Shown piece by piece: positions 36,316 to 49,190 of a stretch of DNA of 64,000 bases. A model generated the notes under the pieces. It did not search any database. It was not told the DNA's origin and saw nothing but the letters and a program-made list of their open reading frames with translations. This DNA is from Varroa destructor. Lineage: Eukaryota > Arthropoda > Arachnida > Mesostigmata > Varroidae. Position 1 is the first letter of the stretch, and each line of letters begins with the position of its first letter. The stretch spans positions 13,538,229-13,602,228 of the forward strand of contig NW_019211456.1 in the NCBI RefSeq assembly GCF_002443255.2, read 5' to 3'. A program made the position numbers and the translations under genes.

Positions 36316-38020
36316 TCGTCTCACTTAGGTATATAGTCCATGAAACTTTAGCACGCTTACCTGAATGTAATAGAATCCTGCCGTAAATATTGTAAAGGCA
36401 GAAAACAACGATGTTGAAAAAGAAGGTCTATCGTGCGCTGGAGAAAGTCTTTCAAGGTAACCTTCCTCTCTCAGAGAAATAGACGATCCATACTCTAGTT
36501 GCCTCGTCTGTCATGTCTAACTCACGTAATCTGAATTTTTGCAAACGCTATCCATTTTGCCATACAAAATATATGCCTACAGAGAAATAATAACTATAAT
36601 TAGCTTAGCTATTTTGATACACGCCAGGCATAGAATTTAAATGAGTACAGTCTACCCTAATGCTAGTGCTTTAGCACTACCATGCTAAAATACTTCGCTT
36701 ACCATCCCATACAACTTCAGATTGGTAGGAAATTATTACTATGAATGTCCAAACATCAAAGATGTTCAGTACTAGCAGGTTTCAATGATGTAACGGCGGC
36801 AGCAATGTCAAGCAAGTCAATCACTTTAAATGTTCATAGTTCCTAGAAAGGCATTGCCAAGCTCAAAGTAGCTCTAACGTTAAGTTAAGCAATAATGTAT
36901 TTTCTGAATAAATTGACTTTACACAAAAATACCCTACATCTTTCGAAGAGCTCCGACAGCTCCTAAACACGTCTATGACCTTCTTGCGTTCATTCATTTG
37001 CCACACAGGTCATACAGGCTTAATAGTCGAAAATAGGTCAAGGAATATTTGGCATGACTTTTTTTGCATTTATTTCTATTGCATGGATACACCGTATGCT
37101 TTTTGTTGAATCTTCTATTATGTATAGAATTTTACAAATGTCTGGTTATGTCATCTGGCATTTTGTTATACGCTAGGTATATTATGTTTGACCTACGTCA
37201 ACCTTTAGGTTGACAAGCAAGACGTGTACATACGGCGCGGCGATTAATGACGGAACTGATAGCAGCGTAAGCGTTTCGCTATGACTCCGCTCGTTCAAAT
37301 ATTTTTTGTCTTCCAATTTCAGAGTTTACTTTGTTTATTCGAAGGACTCTAACTCGATGACGGGCATAGCCTCAATCTAAAACCATTACAATCGGCAGCA
37401 ATGGCGTCATCATCATCGCTAATGTTTTTTAGCTGGCGGCCACAAAACGATTTGTCAATGCAGTTGAAGAGTTCTGCTACTTCTTATATGCACCATTCAA
37501 TGGTGTACGAGCGTATCGCAGCAGCTGTGACGGTCATGAGCGAATTGTTCATTTGGCCTCGACTAGCTTCTAGAGGAGTGGTGTATCACTTCGTACCAAA
37601 AGTACGTGGCACGCACTCCTCCCTCTCTGGCCTGCTGCTACCGTTGTTGTCGTCGCCGTCGGCACTGCGGGCCTTTTGCTTTCGCATTCTCTCAGCTAAG
37701 CGATGATAGTAGTGTCGATGCGCACGGCGCAGTCTAAATGAGAGCGGTTGTACGAATCTGCGGTGGCCTGCGGCAGGCCGAGCTGAGCCATTGTTGCTTT
37801 TCTAGCTGGCATATCTGAGCCGGCTTCCTGCCGCGTTCGGCGCTCATGCGCGTATTTGCCGCCGCACGGGATACTCACATCCAACTTCCTCTGTGAGGCC
37901 CATCCTCTTCACCGTTTCTACCATTCCACTCTTTTCCTTACTGCTCTACACAGAGACAGGGCATGTTCGTGCGCTCTTGGCATTAACCTTTGCAAACTAC
38001 ATACGAGAACAACAGTAACG
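36316..38020. other. Spacer becoming GC-rich from 37.4 kb
   Basis: AT-rich with no exon seen up to about 37.4 kb, then a GC-rich, pyrimidine-rich island leading into the possible first coding exon at 38021. The island is a candidate promoter and 5' untranslated region. Confidence 0.35.
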
Positions 38021-38089
38021 ATGCCGACAACAACAACAACAACAACAACATCAATGGCAGCAGCAGCAGCAGCAGTTAGTGTACAGCAG
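38021..38089 (+). CDS. Probable first coding exon, poly-Thr/poly-Ala N-terminus
   Basis: ATG at 38021 opens MPTTTTTTTTSMAAAAAA, then VSVQQ, and stops exactly at a strong donor, CAG|GTAAGC, after 23 codons (phase 0). The Thr and Ala runs are encoded by (ACA)n and (GCA)n repeats. It lies at the downstream edge of a GC-rich island. Homopolymeric N-termini of this kind are common in arthropod regulatory proteins, but nothing here identifies the protein. The next exon must start in phase 0 and was not established; several Mb-scale or tens-of-kb introns cannot be excluded. The repeats alone could also produce an open frame by chance. Confidence 0.35.
38026..38075. repeat. (ACA)n and (GCA)n triplet repeats
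   Basis: Eight ACA units at 38026-38050 and six CAG/GCA units at about 38057-38075, separated by a few bases. Both lie inside the possible first coding exon and keep its frame. Confidence 0.9.
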
Positions 38090-41000
38090 GTAAGCGCAGT
38101 CTAAGGCCGTGTCTCGCCCCTTTTTGCTGGCGAAAGGAACGCGTCAGGTAGGCTAAACAGAGTCGAGAAGGACTGCCCTGGTGGACCTCGACCACCCTAT
38201 CCTGCTCGAAAGAGCCAATGAGCTACAAACCCTCGAGTGTGGCCCTATACGAGCCGGCTGGGCTGTATGTGGCCGCTAAGAGCCAATCGATTGGTACGCA
38301 AGTTATATGGCCATAACACGGATGTTGCTTGGATAAGGCTTTGCCAGGGAATGGTACTAATGTACGGTAGAGGGACCTGGTTACTCTTCTTTGCTTATTT
38401 TTTCGCCGCAAGAGTCCTTGGTGATGGGTTACGGTAGGGGGCTCAGGAGTTAACAGAGGCCCCAAGGTTAGAGCGGAGCCCTTTAAGCTTTACAGAGAGT
38501 CGGAGGGAATAAAGCAAAGAGAGAGGCAGTACGAAGCACAACGGGTCTTGGGGATTGTTTTAGTATATAACGAGAGAGAGAAGAGTTCGGGTGTTCTTCG
38601 AAAGCAGGAATGAGATGGGGTGGGGTGGCAACGCGGCGAGACTACTAAAGGGCAGAAGGCTGGCTGAACACGTGCAATTGTTATTTAATAGCTACTTGGG
38701 TGGCTACCGATGCAGCTAAGGCTGCACGCGCTGCTCACTTAGGGAGCGAGACCAAGCGAATGAGAGGAGTTCAGAAACTCGAGGAAAATAACGATGGACA
38801 GCAGTGGGGGATGTTCAATGGGGAGAATATAGGGCTTATATAATCACAAGGCTGTTTGTGACCGCGCTTCAGGTGCACTCACGCCCCAGGTTTTCTCTTC
38901 TGGCCTTTAAATAATCTCGAATAACTTGCATTCTAAGGCGCATCCCCGATTCGTGGTTGCCACTGTTTCGGTGGGTAGAATTGTCGAACTTATTTCTGCT
39001 ACGAGGAAAATGGAGAATTGATTACGTCAACTGGAGACCATAACGTAAAGGCTAAAGTTAGAAAACGCGCTTTTCCCTATTTTGTTGAGCTGAGTGACAT
39101 CACTGGTGACCTAATGAAGGTCACCATGAACCATGAGTCTTAAATGACCACCAAACGCGAACAAAATAAAATGAGGATCCTAACAGAACCGCGGTCGGGA
39201 AAAAGCCCAGTTGGCTAACCTAAATGCTGTTTCTTAGTTCATGTGCTGGAGCCATTGATCAAGTCACGATTTACTTTCCACGGTGATGATGATTATAATG
39301 GCTATGTACTTTTGTGAGAATACGATTGGGATGTAGCTTTCTTCAAGCAAGCATACGAAGCATGTGTACATCGCGTAGCTACTTTACCAAACACGATGGT
39401 TGATTTTTAAACCCGAATAACCGCATAGATGTCATGCAGAAACAGGCACGTTGACACACACGGGTCATCAATGTACTATCTGTTGGGCCCAGTATATGTA
39501 TTACGACTGAGCCCAGCAAACGGGTCGTTTGATCTGGCAAGTGCCTTTCCCTACGCAGACGCGGTATTTGGCCTGAGCGTTAGAGGGGGAAATGTGGAAA
39601 GAGTATGTATGTGGATTCGTAAAGAACCGAAGTGAAGTAGGTATTTATAGGGGTTTTCGTAGGGACCTCGTACAAGTCTGGGGATAGTTACAGGGTAACG
39701 ATGTAGGCGGTCATTCCTACCGGTGTTGATACAACTGTGTGTCAGCCTCCCCCGAGGCGGTTTCGCGGATGAGCTATACAATTCTGCCAGGGGTGTTTCG
39801 GGAGAGAACCCGGCGACAATGCTTTGTCACACGCGCGTAGTGAGCCGAGCCTCCGCCCTGACTATCCCCTAGGACAACCGACTGCGGTTCAGATGAGCCA
39901 GGGCTGAATGGAAAGACGTGCAGGGTTGACGATTGGCTGAGCGTTGATTCAAGTGTTTAGATTGTTACATTATCGACCGTCACTCGCAAAGCTTCATGTA
40001 ACCATTGGCCTAGAAGAGGCGCAGGTTGTATTGCTTATTCATAACGGTTAGATGAAGCATTAACGAGCCGTCGGTTATCTGCTCGCAAGGGGCTCGATCT
40101 CAGTTGAGGCTACTGACAAACGAGAAGGATTTTGATCCGCCACTGATGACAGTTGATGACAGCAAAACAATCAGCCCACACACGCAAGCATATCTTAAGG
40201 GAGTAGTGAATAGATTTACGCCGTATCCAAACCCAAATCAGTGAGTGTAATCCGCTTGCCGAACTCGTGCTTCGGAGATTGTTTATTTCTATTGATCACC
40301 TGTCTGCAGCAATGTCCCATTAGTGTTTGGTATTATAGGACAACAAAGGCAACTAACTGATAGGTCGCGATATATTCTATACAAGCATTTTGCGTTAAGT
40401 TTGTGTTGACCCATGGTAGACTAGCAAGTTTTTGAACTTCGTTTAAAGAATGTGCTTGTTAGAGAAAGAACCTATTTGCAACATTTCTTTCCCCATAGAC
40501 TTTCTAGGATTTTATTGTTGTTCTGTCCTTACTTAAATGTTGCAAACGACGAACTGTTTGAACACTTTGCAGATCCTTTCTTCAAGGGCATAGCACAATT
40601 CTAACACTATTAAAATAACTAACTATATAAATATATTTTATATATTAGAATGTTTCAAATAAATTCAATATTATACTTGTTTTTATTTTACCTAGGTATC
40701 AGTTTTGAATATCGCGTTTTCTCTAGCCCGCAAGGTAGTCATAGGTATTTACTACCTGTAAATACGATTCAGAAATTGATAGAGTTACGATAGTAAAGGT
40801 TACCTTGTGGCTCCTTTTCCTTATCTGTTTATTGGTGCAAATTTGAGAGAATTGCAAACAAAGTAACCGTGTAACGGATAACATAGAGGCAAATTCGACT
40901 AGCGGTGCAACGTTGCAAGAAATAGGTTCGATATTCCATCTATTCTAGAAATTCATTCTAGCGTTTTTATTTCAAACAGCCATTGCCAAATTTAGATCGA

Positions 41001-43593
41001 ACTAGCAGTTTGCTTGAAAGATACTGACCTAAATACGTTTGTCAGTTTGCTGTGACAAACACTGTTACCGTTTGGCTGATTCTTTCCTTGCCTGTGATGC
41101 TCCATGGTATTTTCCCCCGCGATACACTTAGACGTAATTTCAGTAACAAACTGTCTACTTCATAGAAGCCTCTGTAGTACATCATGTACTACGATGAACC
41201 AGACAAGTGATCCTTATACGAGTAAATTAACGTAAGGAAATGGCTTAACAATTTCATCTAATAGAACCAATGTTCCTTATCAGTAGTATAGCTTTTGATC
41301 GGGTAGCGTTGGTAGCGCATCCAAACATTACCAAGGTAAAGTCAACAGTTACTTAAGCTGCATTGAGAAATTTCCTCAAGTAGAAACTAGAGAAACCACG
41401 TCTTCAACGCCTACCCTCTCTATCTTTACATGGGTAATTTCTGAAGAAGCGTAAAGCATCTGCAGTACTGCGTCACGAATTCAGTATCCTACAGACAGGC
41501 TATAATACCTTATGGCTACTGGAGACGCTCATCGTTTTCTAACAAAATGAAGTTATTAGTTCGTCGTTAATTTTTGTACGCGCGAGCCACTCCATCTTAC
41601 TCCAACGATGGGCTTTATCGTACTCTGTCCGTAACTCAAAATTCGAAGGGCCATCGAAAATCGCTTGACCAGCGTATCTAAGATCGGTCACAGTCTTTTT
41701 CAAAATCTACGTCTGAAATGGGTGCTCTTCACTCGAAAGCCAGGCCTCCCTGGGTCACCTAATCAACATCTCATCACTCAAACGTGGCCAACTTCAGGAG
41801 GTTAGCGGGTGGCGGTGATGAATTTTGTGATGCACACGCGACGACGGGGTAGTTAAGTAGAAAACCGTGATGACCGCGACTTCAGTAACTTCTACAGCGG
41901 CAATCATTCCCCGAGTCGATGGCATTGGCGAAAGGTTAAAAACACAAATCGCTTTTGTTTTGAACAAACAATTACAGAAGCTGCATGTCACAGTTCACCG
42001 AAAATTCGCGAGCTGATCGGTTACAAACATAATTGCTATAGTATGGCGGGGGGTTGAAACGCTAACAGGGATAAGGCGTTCAAAAACCACATCAGGCCTC
42101 TGTAACTACAATTAGTATACGAGTAGTCTAATATATATCCGGGGATAGATATCAAATACCGTATAAGGGATGTCAGAAATTCATAGAGAAATTTTAGATA
42201 TTATTTTTTTACCGAAGAATAAATTTCGGTATACAAATTAGTCATTATTATTAAATTTCACATACAAAAATATATTTTACATCCTTTTATCAGAACGACT
42301 ATAGAGAATATGCCCTTACGAGACATTGTATCCTATATTTTTCTATAGAAAAATTTTTTCCTTTATAGGAAGTTTTTCGCAGAGGATATTTCGCTTGTCT
42401 GTAATGCCCGGTGGTTGGAACATAACACAATATCAGTTTACTAGAAAAGAAAGCCTGGCTTTTATTAGAATTCCCTCAGCAAAGATTTTGATTATAATTG
42501 GAATTAACTTAATCAGATTTGTATATTTTGGTAATATTTAGTGGTTATTAGTTACGTCTATGTCCATTTATTTCGGATCGGGCAAAAACAGTCGAATCAG
42601 GGCAGCAAACGCATCGGTTTACAACCAATCAGTAACATGAAAAACCTAATATCGTAATTAGAAGCGGCCTGAACATACTAGGAGCAGGCCGCATTATATT
42701 GATTTTCGATTTGGTTTTTAAATAAAATATTCCGTTGTAACAGAATCTCTAAGTAGTAAGCGTTTAACAGTTTTCTCAAGAGCAATTGCGTTCAAACGTA
42801 AAATAGCACACCTACAATAACAGGTAGTGACATGCGTAGATCTGAATAACACCAAGGACTTCCGCGTTCGAAGACTCCGTATTGTGACCGTACTGTCTGT
42901 GCGTGAAGCAGTTCAATCCCTTCATTCGGCTGACGGTTCGGCGACCCGTTGTAATAGAGTAGAAAGCTGGCCGAGATCGTGACAGGAAAGCCAATCCGGA
43001 CAAATATCTCTACTATGAAAAAAAGGGTCCCGTTCCGCCTACTTATAGCTAGATACAACGTGAGTGCACCTTGCTCCTCATTTTCGCATGTTCCTTTTTC
43101 TCGTATGCCTAACGTTACACATTTGGTACATAGACTCGGAGGGCCGAGCGGATCAGGAGGCTGATCTCTGCAGGGAGTTAAACGTACACAGTGACAAGAA
43201 GAAGAGTATCGTAAATCCGTAGAAAGCTATTTCGAGTGCCGTCTCCGATGAAGTCCTGAAGCCTAAGGATCACGCTGGCGGCATCGACATAATTCCCTAC
43301 TGCTGCTAGCTCCCGCCTTCAACTGACATATCACAATGGCCAGACCGAAGGAATAATGCGTCGGATCCACGGGCGCTGCTGCTTCCAACCCTACTACGTA
43401 CTACTAGCCCAATTAGACGAGGAGAGCAGAATTGTATGACTATGTACATCTATGTGTGAGCAACGCGCATACAAAAGCACAACACTCAGAAATTGATGAA
43501 CACCTCGTCATCTTTGGCTCCTGTTACAACTGTGTACAGCTCCTCGATAGGAGGCCTGTTTCACGTACACAATGCACAGGTGTTTTCTTTTAG
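38090..43593. other. Stretch without a supported gene
   Basis: GC-rich and purine-rich to about 39 kb, then AT-rich. A plus-strand open frame of 68 codons at 39429-39635 reads protein-like but lacks a good acceptor. At about 42979-43069 a GTGAGT donor ends an open interval on plus while minus also has a long open frame (42792-43058); I could not choose. If the 38.0 and 43.6 kb exons belong to one gene, this is mostly intron. Confidence 0.4.
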
Positions 43594-43779
43594 GCCTGTC
43601 TTCTGTCGCTTCTGTTCGTAAACAGAACCCCAATGTCATCGGCCTTTGCCAAATCGTCTGTACAATAGAGGCTATGAAATGTTCAGCTCAATGCAGGAAT
43701 CTGTGGGCGTCGATAGTCGAGACGATACATTTGCTTTACCGTACTAATATGCGATGTTTATGCCGACTGAATCCTGCAG
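43594..43779 (+). CDS. Internal exon, cysteine-rich (GAS1/GFR-alpha-like spacing)
   Basis: A strong acceptor (aggtgttttcttttag) and a near-consensus donor (CTGCAG|GTGAGT) bound 186 nt with only one open frame: two bases, 61 codons, one base (phase 1 in and out). The translation has six cysteines: C-x3-C-x6-C-x3-C-x20-C-x-C, within VCTIEAMKCSAQCRNLW and NMRCLCRL. The C-x3-C, helix-like spacer, C-x-C arrangement resembles the second half of the cysteine-rich domains of GAS1 and GDNF-family receptor alpha proteins. That resemblance is by pattern only. The exon would belong to a secreted or surface protein. It could join the exon at 48799 (phase 1) or another nearby; see findings. Confidence 0.5.
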
Positions 43780-44619
43780 GTGAGTACGGGAGGGCTTGGA
43801 AAAATGTGGTAAAATGACGGCTGATGTCCTATTGGGAGTGGAATAATTTATATGCTCTGCCTCTTCAAATAAATTAGACAGCTCTATCTGACAATATCAA
43901 CTGGTCTGAATTGTGCATATTGTTCTATTATACAGTAGCTGAGTTGAAGACTCAATTTTCGCATTACGAATAGGCTATGCGTACTACGTACGGAAACTTT
44001 GTGGCCTAGACTCTGGTTGCAATGTGCATATATGCCGCACAGCAACGAAAGGCGGCCTTTGGTTGCCCGCCCGTACAGCAGATGGTTGAAACGTGGTAAG
44101 CCTTTCTACGATGTAAGAACAAAGCGTATAGTCGTTCGATGCGTTTATTCTAACCTTCTGGCCTCTAATTTAAAAATGGCCTTTGATGTTAGTCGCATTA
44201 AACTTGCTCTATAATAACTGCGAATCTCTGTTCTATCTCAATAATTTCACTTATTATCATAATAAATCAGATGCAGTTGACCCACTGTACGTTAATGAAG
44301 TTCAATTTACTAGTAAATGGGTAATAACTAGGAAAACATCGAGGTGTATGTACTCCGGATTTACAATAGTCACTCGGATGGAACCGGAAAGCCATAAAAT
44401 GGTAAACATACTGCATTTTTTTTAACCACAGCGTATCTCAGCTACCTGCTTATAAATCGTCGTTATCGATAATTTTTTATATTTCTTTTTATTACAAATG
44501 TAGAATATATTTTTTTTCGGTAGTGTCTCAAATGCGTGCTGAGGTTTCTCTTTGCTACTCTGAGGTCAAATCGATTCTACGTGACCACTGAAGTATGTGA
44601 TTAGATAAGCCAATCAAGG

Positions 44620-45194
44620 ATGTGTGTCTTCGTGCGCCTTTTCAATGAATGTGACGATGAAGATATTGATGATGGTGAGTCAAATGGTCGTCGTAGTTAG
44701 GAGAAGATGACTCAAGTGAAGACAATACTCAATGAGACTCTGCTTGGACTGAGCGATAGGCAAAGGCGAATTCGATCCTTTGCTATTGAACTTCCTAGAC
44801 ACTTTTAAGTCTTACGCGTTCTCTCTTGAACGAAGCCCATCCCCAAGCAAATGGAACTATTTCACTATGCCATAGGTGTTGATGCAACTGGACAAGGACG
44901 TGATACTAAAGAGGTATATTCCAGTGAGTAACTGTTCGATACTGGCCTATGGTGACATCTACCCGAGCAGTAAAGATCCCAGAAGAAAACTTCACTATTC
45001 GACATAAATCCACTGGCGAAAACAAGAGGATTGCAAATATCGTGTGTTTGAGAGATCTAGCCATTCCGTACGAGACCAGCCCCACGACGCCTGCCCCTCT
45101 AGCGCACTTTGCGTTGCGTACCTACATTCGCCTGCCACACAAGCCTATTCCGCGATGGAAGCAAACATATTGGGTTACAATATATCTTGCTTGA
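44620..45194 (+). CDS. Possible small three-exon gene, unknown protein
   Basis: Three intervals join in frame to 104 residues: 44620-44674 (starts ATG, ends at donor GATG|GTGAGT), 44876-44923 (acceptor actatgccatag, donor CCA|GTGAGT) and 44983-45194 (acceptor gatcccag, stop TGA). All junctions are phase 1. The N-terminus is MCVFVRLFNECDDEDIDD, then a polar segment, then a basic, Pro- and Tyr-rich C-terminal half with KPIPRWKQTYW. No signal peptide or known domain. Weak points are the poor polypyrimidine tract of the last acceptor and the 59-bp second intron. It could be a chance series; the phase match supports it modestly. Confidence 0.3.
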
Positions 45195-46749
45195 AGCCCC
45201 TTGCACTCCCTCTCCCTCACTTTAACCCATAACCATCATTCGCTAGGACTTCCAACGGCCCCTCCCGAGAGTCGACTCCACTCGATTTCTGGAGCACGTT
45301 TCGAACCAGCTTTATTGGCTATTGGAGACGTCATTTCTGTGAACTCTGACGGGCAACTATTGCCAAGAAGACTCGTCTCAGTTTACCGGCTACAGACGCA
45401 TCGTCGAATGTTTCGTTGTGTCGTTTTTTTACTGTATTCAAATGGTCATAGCGTGAGTGCTTCGTTGATGGGCAGCTATTAACTGTCAATGAAGCGATAG
45501 GTTCATATATGTGGCATAGCAAGGTATAGGAAATTTGTCGGCTACTTTCGAAGTGTTCTTCAATACACATATGAGATAATTCATGTGTTGAAAAAAAATG
45601 CATTTGAAGCTTCAAATTCTTCAATAGCAATTAATCTTTTCCTTCACTATATATTTCGTTGAATATAAACGCGTTAATAACATGGATCACTTATTTAGGA
45701 ATATACACTAATGAAACTGTTAGTTAGGCTAATATTTGAGCTTAATATAAAAGTGGGCAATGGGCAACTCAATTCAAGATTATTCATTTGTTTTTTGATT
45801 AAATGTAAGCTCACTTTGCCCCCTAACTGTTATTAAAACAGAATCTATGAAAGTTCTATTGTAGCCTTGACGAACCGAACCGGTATGTGGCTACTAATAG
45901 TAGGGAGGCATAATAATTTTACAAATAGGTACATGGCAAAAATACGGTAGCTTAATCGTGATCACTCTTTAAGCCAGAGCCTTCACGCAGTCTCATTCGA
46001 TTGGAACAAGTGCCTGAAGAGTATTGGCCAGAAGGTTACCTAATCGTAATACCTTTGTACTGTACCAAAAGAAATACCTGGAAGGCTCTTTCCTCTGTTC
46101 ATCCGTTTCGTAGCAATGCTTGATCCTCGATTATTACTATTTGTTCGTCAGCTGCCTAGCACTTGCCTAGCAGAAAAGCAGAAAATCCGTAGCAGAAAAA
46201 AGTACAAAAAACGACATTGTGCAATGCGCGATGTGAGGAAAACGGCCACAAGGTGGATGAAATACGCGGACACCCATAAATTGAGCAGCACAGTTGACTG
46301 GCCTCTATGTTTAATAAACGAGGAACGGTTACATTAGGATTCTGTTGATGATACTTTAAATCTAAGGATTTATTATATATTTAAACTCAGAACGGCAGAC
46401 TCATTTCCTCAATAAAAGTGGATTTCTGTCAACTGATAGAGAGCCAATACAGCGCTAACTTTTGAAGGCATAAACTTGCTACTCGTTTAAACATCGAAAT
46501 GGATTCGTAGATTTCGTAACGTAATCTATTTAAGTTCAAACAGTTACTTAACATTTACCAACCTCCATTGTCTAGGTAATATTTGCATAAGTCAAGGAAG
46601 TGAACCTTTTTATGACGCTAGTACATTAGCTTTTCAGCATAAGTAGGCAATTTTGTAGGATACTGCCAAAACGTTATTAGAAAAAAAGACGCTTTAGTTC
46701 AAACCTAACCTAAATTGAAGCAAATATTTTCTATATTTAGAAATAATTC
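45195..46749. other. AT-rich spacer, no gene seen
   Basis: No exon supported. Overlapping open frames on both strands at 45.2-45.6 kb have no splice signals or motifs. The right end adjoins the mariner relic. Confidence 0.5.
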
Positions 46750-47580
46750 TAATATAACGAAACTAATCGATGACCTTATGAGAACATTATAATACCATTG
46801 TTGAAAGATTTGTTGAACGAAAAATCCTCCGTTACAACTATATATACAATGGAGTTTTACAGAGACTGAAACAGTCTGATCTGGAAAGATCCATGCTATA
46901 CAACGGATGCGTTAGAGCTTTCCCGACAGTCGCCCGGTAGCTAACAACATATGGAATCAGGTATTGTTATGGGAGAAAACCTCGCCTACTCTGCCTACTT
47001 GTTCCGGTTGATTTTTTTCAATATCATGTTATAATTGTGTTAACTGTTAGCAGTGGAAATTCGAATCGATCGTTAGTGAACATTAGCAACGCCATTTTTG
47101 CCCTTAGTTTGGGCTTTGCCACAGTTTATGGAGCAATTTTTTAATTATGCGATATCATAATGTCTAAATCAACCGTAGGAGATAGTCCGATTTTGTTACA
47201 CGTAGCAGAAAGAAGTACGGTCGAGTAAATGTACCAGCTCGTGCGGCACCCAGAACATCGAATTTTCTTTGTAGCTAAGTTTCCTAAAATTTTCGACTTT
47301 TAGGTGATAGATGTCTAGCTTTTTCAGCTATGTCATTATAATTCATGCGTTGGTCTTGTTCAACTTCCGTAGTAATTCCATCAACATTTTTTTTTGCAAT
47401 TTCTCGTAAGTAATTGCGAGGAGCATCTTCAGCGCTCGAGTTTCCATAACGAAAGCGACGGCACTGTCTTTGGGTTATTGCTTTCGGTAACCTATTTGGA
47501 CTATTAAGAGCACAAGTTCTTTCACCTTCATCGCAATAAAGCTGTAAAATATGGCGAATTCTTGGAGAAGTTCCACTCAT
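46750..47580 (-). pseudogene. Mariner transposon relic, transposase decayed
   Basis: The transposase reads from ATG at 47580 toward lower coordinates. The first 98 codons (to 47284) remain open: MSGTSPRIRHILQLYCDEG and QCRRFRYGNSSAEDAPRN match the mariner helix-turn-helix region (RHxxLFxFxxG; RRFRSGDFxLxDAPRSGRP). Then, across stops and frameshifts, come WVPHELVHLLDR (about 47219-47254), AKPKLRAKMALLMF (about 47080-47125, matching AKPxLHxKKVMLCVWWD), an HNNT in place of HDNA (near 46965), and IFQQWYYNVLIRSS near 46760-46800, matching the final LPxRWxKVIxSxGxYF. The second catalytic Asp is therefore lost. Length, about 0.83 kb for the readable part, suggests small internal losses. Terminal repeats were not found. 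It is unlike the 21-22 kb copy in its readable blocks, so it is a separate lineage or age class. Confidence 0.82.
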
Positions 47581-48798
47581 CCTGGGTCTGAATAAGGGCG
47601 TTCCAACAATGTTAGCCCATTTGCTACTGTCAGACTTTTGTTTTCAAGTGCCAAGCGTATCGCCCCGTGCTAAGATTGAAAAACAGGTAATCTTATTTCT
47701 ACAGCCTGACATGCACGATACACTTTCAACAAACAGCTAAGACAAATGTCAATAAATACGTTTTATTAGAAATTAGCGGGCGTATTTGTAAACCTGGCAT
47801 ATATTGATTCAGGCTGACCTGTTTTCATCGTGTCCATGTTGCTTGAAAAACGAATGTGTGGATGCGTTACAATTTGTTTTGTTTTTTTCTTGCGTCCCTA
47901 CCAAATTCTAACGAAATGCAGGCCTTCAAATGTCCGACGTTCAGATTCTATGACTGATAGTGCTTACTATAGTTTACATGTGATACTAACATTTTAGGCA
48001 GCAAAGAAGTACAAAAGAAGTCAAAAAATTAACAGAAGTCTCATGAATGTTATGACATACCCCTTGAGCTTGCTTACATTTATTCTACTAATATTATCAG
48101 TGTATTGTATGTTATGCAAACGACCGAAACGTCAGCTGCTGATGAAAAAGTATTCATAATTTAGTTAAACTACGTAGATGTCCACATTCGAACGTTGACC
48201 ACCGCGTGCTTCTTAAGCAGCAGGCAAACAGATTACCCCTGAACCATCAGGGGAACTACCTTCACCCCCTATACCACACGCTAAGTGATTGAATATTCTA
48301 CGAAAACCTTTAAAAAAATCTTTAGAAACATTTCCATCGTATCTTTTTAGACCACTAGTTTGACTCGAAAGACGATGATCGCTATGAGGAGCGAGTAACT
48401 GTTAGAGATCCATGGGTCACAGCTTATCCGCATTTATCTATCTCCTGCACACATATAATTATAACGTACACTTTAATGATCGCTAATCCTTATTACCATC
48501 GGTTGTGGTAATATTAATTATCATAACAAGGAGCATTTATTATCCTATTCAATCCCGTTCAATACTTATTCACGGAAGGTAATGTTCGATGCACAGTACT
48601 TGCTAGTTAAATGGGCAGACAGTTACGAATATCGAGGACGAACACCTACATACCGATTTATATGGGCTGCTCAAAATTGTTAGCTTTTTTTCCTTGCATA
48701 AGTGTCTCCGTTAGTTCCCATGTGTACCTGCTCATTTAGACGTGCGCTGGATAAAGGTTATCCATTAAACAATGTACGCTTCTCGTTTTGTTGTGTAG
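47581..48798. other. AT-rich spacer, no gene seen
   Basis: Contains whatever remains of the 5' flank of the mariner relic (roughly 47.58-47.75 kb). No exon supported before the acceptor at 48798. Confidence 0.5.
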
Positions 48799-48911
48799 AT
48801 CATCATCACGCTATTCATATAAAGGGAACTTGCTTTTTGTTAAAGCAGGCGGGCGATTGTGTGACGTTCCCGTACTTTCGACGGTGGTGCCAGGAGCCAG
48901 GAAAGAAATCA
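48799..48911 (+). CDS. Possible internal exon, cysteine-containing
   Basis: A strong acceptor (cttctcgttttgttgtgtag) and a donor TCA|GTAAGT bound 113 nt: two bases and 37 open codons, phase 1 in, phase 0 out. The translation contains HHHAIHIKGTC and GDCVTFPYFRRWCQEPGKK, with three cysteines and a basic aromatic patch. No family recognised. It is phase-compatible with the cysteine-rich exon at 43594-43779 upstream and with the exon at 60336-60411 downstream. Confidence 0.35.
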
Positions 48912-49156
48912 GTAAGTGCAGGCTGCACGAGCTTTTTGGAACGATTAGAGTCTTTCTTTGTTGCAGCGTCTTAACTCCAACTTGCTCTACAGCTGCTGCT
49001 GTCGCCGCTGCTGGGTCGAGCCCAGTTGAGCAGAATGTTATGCTAATTTCCTTCGACAACTTTTCTCATCTAGCGGCAAAACTGACGGATTCAGCCCCCA
49101 ACCGCTCAGCGAATACTGGTTCTCTCTCATATTTAGTCGTCTCAGTCAGCGGTCTT

Positions 49157-49190
49157 GGCTGGGCTGGGCCGGGCCGAGCCGGGCCGGGCC
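49157..49190. repeat. GC-rich 5-bp tandem repeat (GGGCC/GGGCT)
   Basis: About six to seven units of GGGCT, GGGCC or GAGCC in a row. The G-runs on the plus strand could form a G-quadruplex (inference). Confidence 0.85.
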
